64,000 bases of DNA. Origin: Rhea pennata. Its lineage: Eukaryota; Chordata; Aves; Rheiformes; Rheidae. Below, piece by piece: positions 1-27,514 of this stretch; the first letter of the stretch is position 1, and each line of letters begins with the position of its first letter. Below the pieces are notes generated by a model. It was given only the letters and a program-made list of their open reading frames with translations. It was not told the origin of the DNA and ran no database searches. The position numbers were made by a program, and so were the translations under genes. Where the stretch lies: assembly GCF_028389875.1 (NCBI RefSeq), contig NC_084672.1, positions 11,275,958 to 11,339,957 on the forward strand, in the 5' to 3' direction.

Positions 1-1732
<1,732 letters not shown>

Positions 1733-2582
1733 TCATGGCCCGCGCGGGCCGCCCCTTCCCTCCGTCCTGCCCGCCCTCCCTCCGTCCTGCCCGCCGCGCA
1801 GCGCCGCGCAGCGCCGCGCCGCAGAGGTTAAATGCGCCTCGGGGAGCGGAGCCGCCCGTTGTTCCCGCCGCGCCGCCCGCCCGGGCCACTGACAGGAGCA
1901 GCGGGAACCGCGGCGGCGGCGGCGGCGGGTGGGGAAGGCGAGCGAGCTGCCGCGGTGGCTGACGAGCAGCGCCGCGGGGTCTCTTCTGGGTGGAAAACTA
2001 CGGAGAGGTTCCCTTGGTGTGAGCAGGGCGGGAGCTCCGCGGTAAATCTGCGAGGAAGAAGGTTACAGGTTCCTTTTTGCATTAGAATTTAGCTGCATTT
2101 TAAAAGTGTTTTAAGGGTAAACTCATCCTTTCTGTTTGCATCTGGAAAAATTAACAAAAATCAGGAATAGGTTTGAATTAGTGTGTCAGCGTATTTCCTG
2201 GCTTAATACGCTGCTTTTATACGAGTATCAACACTGAGCTGTCTGTGGGCAAATAAAAATGCAGTGAGTCACTGTGTGCAAGGCAAACAGAGATGAAAGC
2301 CATTATCCCTGAACTTATTGAATGTGTAAATTCAGGACTTTTGCAAGCGAGAATGATTTCTTTCACCATCTGGTGTTGCACTGGAAAAAATAGCAAATGC
2401 ACTCCTAGCACGTCAGTTCTACCTAGTTCGTGTTAGATGAACTTCTGGTAGAGATCGGTAAGTGTTAATATCGTTGGAAAAGTGCATGTCTGCAGAGATG
2501 TCACCGGTCTGATCGCTCGAGCAGAAGTCACCCAGCAGTGACATGAAGGACTAGTAAGGTGGCTGAGGAAAGGGGCACCTGT

Positions 2583-2690
2583 CCATCAAGAAGAGGCTGA
2601 AGACCTTGGCATACAACTGCTCTTAATAAATACTTGAGGAGTTAACACCAGGAAGAGGAAAGAACTGTTTAAAGGACAAAGCTATGAAGA
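2583..2690 (+). mobile_element. Possible CR1 LINE remnant
   Basis: The series AAGAAGAGGCTGAAGACCTT, then AAATACTTGAGGAG, then CCAGGAAGAGGAAAGAACTG and an AGGACAAAG-like piece follows the order of the 3' part of CR1 consensus sequences (the leader AGAAGAG..GGCTGAGGGGAGACCTT, then the tract around TACTTGAAGG). The match is broken and recalled from memory, so this is a low-confidence call. Confidence 0.35.
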
Positions 2691-5600
2691 AAGTTTCACT
2701 AGTTTTTGGAAACAGATTTTTAAGTTTCACCAGTAAAAGGTCTTCCCATTATTTTTCCAATAGGAGAAGTGAATTAAAAATGCAGTCCAGCTTTAAGATG
2801 TCATTTGATCAGTTTAAGAAATGGATTAGTTGATGTGACTGCCTGTGAAGAAAGGCATTTCATGATCCAAGATGTGTCTATGTTCCTATAGAAATAAATT
2901 CTTGTATAGTTATTTCAAATGAGAGAGAAGGGTCTAGATTTGGCCATCAGTATGTGAATTGGTTAAACTATGCTCAATCAAACTATCTGGTAAAAACATG
3001 ATGCAACTCCTAAAAGTAATTTAGTCCACCCAAGTGTCAAAATTGCCATTGGATGAGTCAGGGCTAAATTTATCACCTCCAAATGCTTACCTTTCAATGC
3101 ACAGCCGGTTTACTTCTCAGGCTTTCAAATGTATAGGCTGCTTGTTTGTGTGCAGCTGCCACAGCTAATGGCAGTTTTAAGATTCATGTCTCAAACTTCG
3201 CCTCTTAGTTCCTGTGTTCATAATGTTAATTGCTGTATGGAAGATTTCTTCCTAACCACTCTTCCAGCATTGCAGCACTGATTTGTACCGTACTTCTTAA
3301 GGCACATGATGTGGTAAACAAATAATAACTAACCTGTAGGGTGTTTCATTGCTTGAATCTATTGCATTGAGTTCTATCCACTTCTGCTTAAAAAAAAGGG
3401 GGGGGGATTATGAGCATTTAGTAGCAGAAAAGACCCCTGAAATGGAATTATAGAGCCCAAAGAGCCACAAGGCCAGTCAAAAATATTTTTGCAAACGCAT
3501 GTGCATTTTCCATGCATTTTCTTCTCTCACCTTGTGAAAGAAGCATTAGTGAGCTGTCCAACTCCATCGTTTCCTTCCGTGTCCTTGCAAAGGAGGCGCC
3601 CAAATCCATTCATGATCATGAGGAACATGTGGATCTCGGTATTCTACTCTGTTACAGAAATCTTCATTTCTATTAGCTACTGATCCTTCTAATTCCATCT
3701 TCGCCTCTCTGCCAAAATGTCCTGGCTTCTGTTTCGGTCTTGGTAGAGAAAATAACATCCCCAGCATTCTTGTTTCTGGAACTCAAAGACATCAAACTGA
3801 CCTTTTCCTCCAGCAGCAGTGTTGTAAAAACAGTATCACTCCTCTGTCAAGCAGAAAGGTGTGAGACTTTGCACATTAGCTTTTCAGCAGAGAAGAAATC
3901 TGTGACTGTAAGACTGAATACATTGTAGTGTGACTTTTTTTTTTTTTTTTTTTTTTTAATAATAGACACCAATCCTAGAATACAAATGGGGAAAACTTGT
4001 TCAAATGCCATGGCCTAAAACCACTGACCAACTTCCCCAACACCATAATAAATCAAAATTTGGCTTTATATCAAAATCAAACAATGACAAACAGCAAACC
4101 ATTCTACTGATAAAACAGCACCTAAGTTCAAAAGGAAGAGTCCTCAAAAAACAAACAAACAAAAAAAAAGTGTTCTTTCCATGCCTTAAGTGTTCTTGTG
4201 GGGGAGCAAGGAGGAAGAACTTAGACTTTAACTGTACATAACATCACCCTCTCTTCACATGTACCAGACCAACAATACAAAGATTAAGGTAGGTACAGAG
4301 TGTATTTAACAACATAATTACTAATGGAAATGATACCTGAAAGCAATGTCTATAAGCTGCTGTCACCAGAATAAGTGTAATCTTTCAGCTTTCTGTCACA
4401 TATTCAATTAGATCCATTGCTTAATGTTGTAAAAGCATTTTTCTTGCATTTTATAAATGGTAACATCTTCATGAGGCATATGGATGCTATCACTTTTAGA
4501 AAGCCTTGCAAGTATTTAACGGTTTAGCAATCTTAGATGTCAGTATAAGACGGAAAAATCAGTATATCCTACATAAACTGCAGAGAAGTTTAGGAAAGCA
4601 AAACAGAATTACCAAAACATGAAAATTAAGACTCTCTCCCATACAGGAAGTGCAACAGGGTCATATTTATTGACAATATGTGATTCCTAGGGTTCTAGTC
4701 CTAGATTTCATCTGCAAGATAGGCTCTTCAGCAATACAGTGTCCAAAACAATGATCCTGCACCATGCTATAACATTCCTGTGTCAGAAACAAAAGGCGTT
4801 TATGTCTAAACGGTCATTTTAAATAGGTAGGCCAACTCCTTCTCCAGTCTCAGGTATCAGCCTTATGCCACATGACAGATTCCGTCCTGGGAACCCTGTC
4901 CTCAGCTACAAACCTGATGCACGGATGTGGCCACTTGACTGGCAATGCTCTGCTCACAAGCAATATGCCTGGGCCCGTGTTTGTCAGCTTTTTGATCAAA
5001 CCATTTCTAGGTCAATAATCAGCATTTATTACTGGAAAGATATTTCTCTTCTTTCCAGTTTCCTAAATGGCAGCAGTTCTGTTTTGATGTCAGCACTAAG
5101 AAAGCATTTGTAAGTATGCCAGTAAAAGCATACAGTTGAAGACATAAAATGCTTATTTATTAAGAGTCAGCTTCAAAATAGAAGGCCATTAGGACGGCAT
5201 GTCTACTTTTAGCCCTGGAGACAGCAATTATCCTTTGTATCTATCTGTTAAATCGTAACAAATTGTAGAGCTTAACATTATATTGAATACTGAGGCATAG
5301 CTGATTTTATTTTAAATCAAATCTATAGACATTAATCTATACAAATATAGATAGGTGAACCTTAAGCAAGCACATGAAGATCAATGCGAGGATTAAGGGA
5401 CACTATTTATAGCGCATGGAAGCATTGCTCATGTGTTCACATACGGCTCTGCCAAGTAGCAAACTTTCATTACATTATGATGCCAGCTACAAAATACCAT
5501 CCTAGTACAAAACGACTCATGTCATGTTCAATTTTTCTTGAACAAAGCTGATACATTCTTTGGAGCTCTTTTAAAAATAATTTTTAAGGCAAAAGAAGTC

Positions 5601-8600
5601 AACAAGCAATTGTCCAAATCAAGGTTGAATTTAAAAGATTCATATTTGGACTTCTGTTCATTTGTTGAGGGAACAGCTTAGACCACACATAATTGTAACC
5701 TTCCAACAGCTTTAAATCCAAGCTATTTTATTTCCAAATTTCTTGTTAGTTGAGACTATAAGATCTAATAAATGATACTGTATTGTAAATCACGGACAGT
5801 GTGCTGCACCAGAGGCAATATAATGTAGTTCATACGGTATGCACTGGGGGTCAGCAGGCCGTGAGCTAATTATCTGCTGAGGATTTGGGGGGATTCTCCA
5901 GCAGCAGTCACACTACCAAAGAAGCACGCGAAGAGGAATTAGTGGTTAGTGTCCATTTCACTTTCAAAACTGAGTATCAGCACCCCAAAAATAGAGCTGC
6001 TTTTTGTGTTACAGCATATCTATTTGCTACTAATAATGTAAGATGAATAGAGACATCTTAATAAAATTAATAGGCATTAGAGTAAACAGAGAGTATTTGT
6101 TGTACTATTTGGCTTAAAATGTAAATGGCAAGAGTGTGGCTTCTCAGTAAGAATCTTGCTAATCTTGTGAAAATCAAACTGCTGACTAAATAACCCTGTT
6201 AGAAATGGGGGAAATGTGTGCCAGCCTGAAATGCTACTGTGCCTCAATAGACAGCACACTTTTTGCAGGAATGGAAAAGTAAATGACTTCACAAAATATT
6301 CACTGTTCAGTCATAAAGAGATGGTGGTAACAACCAATAAGATATTCCCCATATTTACTTCTGTAGCTATTCAGTAAAATAACATTTAATTATGGGAAAA
6401 ATGTATCGAAGTTTTGTCATGGAGTAGACAAGTCAGAATTCAAAATGGTCTGTAAAGTGAGTACATGATGAGTATAAGAACCCCCGGAGATCTTCTCAGG
6501 CTTAATTAATTTTGTAAAGCACTTTCAGATAAAAGATGTGAAGAATGTTGCTGTTGTTATTTTTTGCCTATTTTGAAATAAATCACTGTGAAGAATGAAA
6601 AATGAAAGAGCTACCTCCACGTTTGGTAGAGCTGGGTGAATCAAAATATCCTTGTGAAATTTATATTGGTTGTACACGTCTTTTTTGAGTTAGGATTCTG
6701 AAAATATTCTCAGAAATATATTTGTTAGCAGGAAAATTTTATTATAACAGTGTAATATAAGCAGCAATTGCAATATAATAGAAAATTATGAGTATTATCA
6801 CTAAAATGCCCAATCAGTATAATTGGGAGCACGTGTACTTAACAACCTATATACTCCAGGACAACCAGTCAGCACAGCTGAGAACATGCAATAAAGCACT
6901 CACATGCAAGAATTACTTATAGAAATGATAGGGCAAAGATTATGAATTGTAAAAAAATCTAAGAATGTTGCGCACATATTATGGTCAGTTTTAGATCACA
7001 GTAGAATTTATAACAGAAGAACAAATATCAATTGCTCTTATTTTGGCTTTTTCATCAACATTATTTAGGCACTCTACAAGACACAATAAAAAAACAAATC
7101 CCTGCCTTTCAGTGTTCCCCAGATCTGAGACCCTGAGTTTGAGTTCTGTGTTTCTGTGGATCCCAGAGGAATTCAGTAGTTCTCCATATGCTGCAAGGTT
7201 ACATTACCTGCAGGTCCCTCATCACAACAGTTCAGCTTAATGCTAGCTAGAGATAGGAAAATAATAATAATCACAATAAAAAGCTCAAGGAAATAACGTT
7301 ATTATTGTTGTTTGACAGTGCTACAAATTCACACATTTTTATAATTGTAATGCTACTAGTAATTGAGTTATGGGAATGGTAGTATGCATGTCTGTCTCTG
7401 TCATTCACAGCAATGTCATGGATCAGAGGTAGGGGATTTTAAGTATCTAACTGAGCATGGAAGGGAAAAGATGTCATCAGGTGGCCACAAATGGCCCCAA
7501 CGAGGAAGTTCAATCAGAAACAAATCTGTGATTTGCTCTAAATTATTATTTTCCCTCCTGAAGCAGAGGAAGGATGCTGACTACTTATGAGAACAATAAT
7601 TAATCACTGTAAAATTGTGTGCCAGCTCAAAAACTAAGATCATAACAACAAGTAGTTACTTAGAACATACACAGAGCTGAGTTCATGTGAAGAAAATAAG
7701 GAAAGGGAGGAGCATTTTAATAAATTCAGGAACAAATGACTGAAAACAATATGCTTTGTAACTCAAACCCTTTGATGGCTCTCGCAGAACTAGCCTTGTG
7801 TTGCTGGCAGGGAAGGACAGGGCCTCTGGGCAGACATTCCTGCACTTCTGGGACATCCCAGGCATCACAACTATCTCAGAAATCCTCTGAGTTTGATCGC
7901 TAAATTCTCTGATATTTTTTCAGTATATGTGAACCTACTTTCTCCTCTGTCTCCCTACCAACAGGTAAAGGAACCTCAATGGTTAGAAAGATCTTTTATG
8001 ATTTTCCTTAACAAAAAGCACCAGGTCAGCATGAGCTAGCTCAGGCCACCTTGGAAGCGTGTTTCTCAAAAGCATGGACACTCCCTGACCTTCTGTTTTG
8101 CTGGCTAGTGATCAGCACAACGTTCTCAGCTATATAATATAATACTGTTGAACTTTTGTCTGCAGCCCTTGATTTGTAGCCATTCTGTTACATGAGATCA
8201 AACAAAAAGTTCTTCTAGGCCAATTCAGACTGCTGATATTACATGAATATTTTTCTCTGTATTAATTTCTATCACATTTCCTAGATAAAATACTGAGCAT
8301 GCTAAGAAAGCAAACAACAGGAGAATATTTTAGTGACATTCATGGGTAACCCCTTTTAGGAAATGCATTGTGTATTTTTTCTGATTTAGACTGGTAAATA
8401 CAGTCCATGACATCACCTTAAAAATGGCTGTGCTCCATCTACTGATAATGCCAATGAAAACCTAGCTGACTTAATTTTAAGAAGGAAGCTGGCAGGTGAA
8501 AGCTGGAAGGTGAAACAAATATCTGAGATTTATTGTCTACATACAGAAAAGCCCAGTTATAAAAGGAAATGTTAATATTTCTGCAGCTCTCCACTCCAAA

Positions 8601-9239
8601 ACTTTGAATTAGTGCATTTAGGTTTTAACTGATCTGTATATGGACAGCCACGTCTCATTTCTCCTTCTATCTGTCCTTTCCTTTTTTTGCGGGGGGTGGG
8701 GGTGGGAGGAGCTCTTGTATATTTTTATGATTTCTTTTATATTATTTTGGGTTTTTTCCTCATTTTCTCAGCTTGCTTTATCGGACTATTTTATAGTTCT
8801 TCCTCATTCTTTCTCTCCTGCAAAACTTTATCTCCCTATGATTTCTCCCTGAAGTTACCTTACATATTCTGTGTGCCCCAGCCTCTTTTCTTTTTGTTCG
8901 CTGGCCTACAGTTCCCGCTTTTTGCCGTAATCCTTTTCCATCCTTGTTAACTTCCTTTAGTGAGTTACTGACACTGTTTTCACATTGCAGGAGACAAGCA
9001 GAACTGTCGTGCCTGTTGGCTCCCAGCTTATAGACTAACCTGTGAGTGACCACAAAAAGGTAAAAGGAGAAAGACAACTGTGCAGAACTTCTCACTAATG
9101 CCCAGATCATCATGACTGAAAAAAATTAACCTCAAAAAATATTCCAGTTCTCTTGTGCATGTCCACAGTGTAACCATTTCCCTTATGAAGTTTTCCATCT
9201 CCCATGACAATTGATTCATTCTTCCTTCCTAAAAAACTC

Positions 9240-9272
9240 CCCCCCCCCCCAAAAAAAAAAAAAAAAAAAAAA
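9240..9272. repeat. C10-A22 homopolymer junction
   Basis: A run of about ten C is followed directly by more than twenty A and then an AAAAGAAAAG-type tail. It is a simple repeat in intergenic DNA. Confidence 0.9.
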
Positions 9273-11095
9273 GGAAAAGAAAAGAAAGAAAAAGGACTTC
9301 TCAAGCAGTAATTCCTAGCTAGTGCCTTCAGGTTCCCCAGGATGGGTCTGAAACAAAGTGCGGTGAATCTCAGCTCTCTGATCTTCCAGTCCTGGCACTG
9401 CTAAGGGAATCTGGGCCTCTCCCACTCTCCAGTCTTTGTCCGCCTTGGCACAAGGAAAGTGCAGAGGAGATGTCTTACTCCTTCTAAAAGCATTAACTGA
9501 ATTTGTTTTTAAATATAGCCTCTACTTGCTGCCTTCTGGTTTGTATGCGCTGTCTTCTTGTGTCCTTTCCCGTGATGGTCGACCCCAATGAAATTGCTTC
9601 CATCTTCCTTAAGGTTCTGTAACATTTGTTTTGTGAAGCAGGTCACATTCGCTTGGCCTCAGTTTTGTCCTAATTATAAACCTAAATGCAGAGTGATGAC
9701 ATATTCTAGTCCTCTTTTAGCCACATGCTTCCATAAATGCTGACAAGTCAGGAGCTATGATAAATAGCTTTCAGCTCCATAATTGAAATTGCTGCTGTAC
9801 TTATAGCAAAACTCCAGTAGATGGCAAAAGCATCCACCTTATTTTTCAGTTGACAGGCCTTGGTTGATGTTACTGTGAAAAGGATCTTGCAGTTCCAAAG
9901 AAATTTAATTCAGATCTCACCAACTTTATTTTGTGTACCCTATATTTTTAAATACAATCTCTTTGTTTTGCAGGAAGCACTAAACTTTGGGGACAATTCA
10001 GCAGTCTTTTCAGTTAAACAAAATAATATAGGACATTGTAAGATTTTGTAAAGATATTAAATTGGAATGTTACGATGAATTTCACAGATTTACAAGTTTC
10101 AATTTTTCTTGCTCACAGAGAACTACTACACTGAGAAACTTAAGTGCAGCCTGTCCCGTAGCAAATCTTGATGGTAGAGAGGTCTTTTATTTATTTCTCC
10201 CGTGTCACACAAACACAGTTTCTTTTCAAAAGCCGTAAAGGTAGCAATTTAAAAAAGATCGTAGTTTGTCAAAATTTCCCGTCTTGATTCATCATCTTAC
10301 ATTCTCTTGTCCAAAGACTTTCAATGGGATGGATAGTGCTTTAGGCGCAAAAAATGTGCTCTCTACCACATTCACTATTGTTTTGTTTTCTCCTCAGAAG
10401 TGTAAAATACGAAATATGGAGATGCACTGTAAATGGATTTCTCATATAGAATTATAATAAAATCTTAAAGACGTTGGTAAATGTACCTCAGGAGCATTTC
10501 AGAAATACACAGTTGAAGTAGGTACCGATCGCCGTTTCATTTCAGTTATCACAATATTCATTAGAAAAGTAAATTCTGGTTTCACGTGCTTTAACGCAAC
10601 AGCCGTGGGATCGGCGCAGTCACGGGCGTCGGCGCGGGGACTTCCGCGGCCGGCAGAGCCCCCCGCTCCGCACAGCGCACAGCCGCCCTCCGCCTCCTCC
10701 CGGCCCGGGACAGCCCCCCGCTCCGCCCGCAGGGCCGCGCCCCCGGTGCCACCAGCTTGGCGGCCCCGGCTCGGTGCCGCGGCGCGCGGCCGCAAGGCCT
10801 GAGGCAGCGCCCGCCCCGAGCGGCGCTGGGGCCCCGACGGCTTCGCCGGGCGACGTCGCCTCAGGCACGGGCGGCGGCGGCGCCGCCTGAGGCGCGCGCG
10901 GCGGCCCCTCGGCCCCGCCCGCCCCGAGGGACGGGCCGCGCGGCGGCAGCGGCGCATGCGCGGCGCCGCCGAGGCCGGGGGCGGTTAGCGGCTGACGCTG
11001 GGGCGCGCGGCCGGCGGCGCGGAGGGGCTGCGGGTGCCGGTGCCGCCGGGCGCTGAGCGGCGCGGCGCGGCGCGGCGGAGCCCGCGCGGGCGGCC

Positions 11096-25627
<14,532 letters not shown>

Positions 25628-26800
25628 TTTCACATGATCACCTTGGATGTGTCAGTGTATCAACAGACTTCTGGTCACTATTGGTGGCAGTCACAAAATT
25701 CTGTGAAATTACATGAATATGTAAAAACAAAACTAACTTGTTTGAGAGGTACCAGAAAAGCTGTTTTCTCTGCATGATTCCTGGCAGAATGGGATTACTT
25801 TAGCTTTTCCTCTTAACAAAGCCTCAAGTCAAATAAGTACGCTCTATGTTGAAAAGATTGTTTTAAATAGTATCTTGTGATTAATGGCTTTGTATTTTGA
25901 CCCCTTCGTTTCTGGCATAGTGGATTCACCTTTTAAACTGGAAAACATTATTCATTATGAATGTCTAGTGTACATTTTCCCCAGCCTGTCCTGAAAAGAC
26001 AGTAAATCTGCTGCTGTATTCCCAGCTTACATTTCTTGAAAATAACCTCGGGATGACCCTATGAACCTGCGTTACTTTTTTTTATAAAGTTCATCAGCAA
26101 AGCTGGATTCATACTACTATCATTTTGACTCTTCGGGTGAACCATGGAGAATTAATGGACTTAGCACTTCAGACAGCATCAGCAACTGTGATGAAGAAAT
26201 ACTAAGTCAAAATCGGCAATATAGATGTATCCAGGATCTCTTAATTCAGAAGGGCTGTTTTGGAACATAAGGCTGGTTATGGAGGTAGCCACTGTATATA
26301 CATATGTGCCTGTAAGAAAATGTATAATGTGAAAATGAGAATGCAAGACTTGTAATGATGTAATTTTATGACTGGATGCTCTAATACTAAATACTAAAAA
26401 CCTAGTATGAAATAAGGATTACTTGTGTACAACTGGTTTTACAGAATGTGTACAATAATTCGATGCAGTTAAGGTACATATATAGTCTTCAGTGTCTTGC
26501 AATATTTGTTGTAGTTTCACAGAAAACAGTAGTCCTGTATACAATCCTGTACAAAGGTCTCTCAAACTCCCACAAACTACGGCAACAGTTTGAGAACAAT
26601 ACTGATTTAAGAACACAGAAAAAAAACCTTATCTACTATGGGGCTATTAAGTGTTTACATTCACCTTTTATGCTTTTACTGTTGCAGTAATTAGTTTACT
26701 TTTTAAAATAGGGAAGCAAGAGCATAAATCATTTCACTTGCAAATACTGCCTTTGAAAAGGCAGCTGTTGATAGCTTGCTACTTCTAACTTGGTCAAATT
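25628..26800 (+). other. BTBD1 3' UTR and downstream sequence
   Basis: By position this holds the BTBD1 3' UTR. I found no AATAAA or ATTAAA between the stop codon and 27100; weaker variants such as TATAAA near 26082 and an AATAAG near 26410 are present, so the cleavage site is unresolved. The first copy of the 155-bp duplication (25922-26076) lies here. Confidence 0.6.
25922..26076 (+). repeat. 155-bp duplication, copy A (BTBD1 3' region)
   Basis: This block aligns without gaps to 26813-26967, offset by 891 bp, with roughly three quarters of bases identical by eye. Shared landmarks are GATTCACCTTTT, TTTTCCCCAGCCTGTC and ACCTGCGTTACT. It is not a CR1 or MIR sequence I recognise. It may be a local duplication or two copies of an old, unnamed repeat. 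Confidence 0.85.
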
Positions 26801-26812
26801 TTCTGTTACTGA

Positions 26813-26967
26813 AGATTCACCTTTTCCACTGGAAAATATTACTCATTTTGAACTTCTAAGGTACGTTTTCCCCAGCCTGTCTTAGAAAGACAGTGAATAT
26901 GCTGCCGCGTTCCCAGTTTGCCTGTCTCTAAAGTAATTGTGGCGTGGCCTTACGGACCTGCGTTACT
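26813..26967 (+). repeat. 155-bp duplication, copy B (upstream of C15orf40)
   Basis: This is the partner of 25922-26076, same orientation and same length. It lies about 485 bp before the C15orf40 start codon. It ends beside a 12-bp palindrome, TTACTATAGTAA (26963-26974). Confidence 0.85.
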
Positions 26968-27227
26968 ATAGTAATAGAGCTCTTACTATGGGGACTCTGG
27001 CAAGAAGGCAATGCGGGAGCCGCTGTTCATTATTTTATTGTCGGAGGGATTTTAGATGCAAGTTGAACTTTCAGCATCGAACCAACATGAAGTCGTGTTC
27101 TGGTAGCGGATTGCTGGTGATGGTTTAAAAAAAAAAGTTAACAGCCTGTTTATGTCCTGAGCCGTACACCGGGGAAGGCGGAATTACCCACGCGGAGCCC
27201 CCGGTCTCCGAGCGAGCGCTGCGCTGG

Positions 27228-27346
27228 CCGCCCCCTCCCCGGGGCCGCCCCCTCCCCGGGGCCGCCCCCTCCCCGGGGCCGCCCCCTCCCCGGGGCCGCC
27301 CCCTCCCCGGGGCCGCCCCCTCCCCGGGGCCGCCCCCTCCCCGGGG
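27228..27346. repeat. 17-bp tandem repeat, seven units
   Basis: Seven nearly perfect head-to-tail copies of CCGCCCCCTCCCCGGGG stand about 100 bp upstream of the C15orf40 start codon. The minus strand has repeated G4-G5 runs, which could form G-quadruplexes, and each unit carries the palindrome CCCCGGGG. Confidence 0.95.
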
Positions 27347-27451
27347 CCGCAGCGCGCAGGCGCGGCGGGGCGGGGCGGGGCCCTGCCCGGGGGGCGGGGC
27401 CCTGCCCGGGGGCGGGGCTAGCTGCTGCTGCCGGGAGGGCTGCGCCGCGGC

Positions 27452-27514
27452 ATGCTGGCCCTCGGCGGCCTCCGTCGGCGGCCGCCGCGGGCGGGGGCGG
27501 CCATGCCCCGCAAG
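27452..27514 (+). CDS. C15orf40: C15orf40 coding exon 1
   Basis: Starts at ATG 27452 ([17 protein letters not shown]) and continues to MPRK, donor AAG|GTGGCG in phase 0. I chose the upstream ATG because mammalian orthologues also have an Arg-rich extension before their MPKK. Start at 27503 is the alternative. Confidence 0.85.

Larger units (their letters stand above)
2061..10599. other. TM6SF1-BTBD1 intergenic region
   Basis: This is AT-rich DNA with no coding exon I can support. It contains a weak CR1-like remnant near 2583-2690, a T tract near 3937-3958, a C10-A22 homopolymer junction at 9240-9272 and a G-rich run near 8689-8708. All open frames are short, lack protein-like context and are best read as chance. 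Confidence 0.7.
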
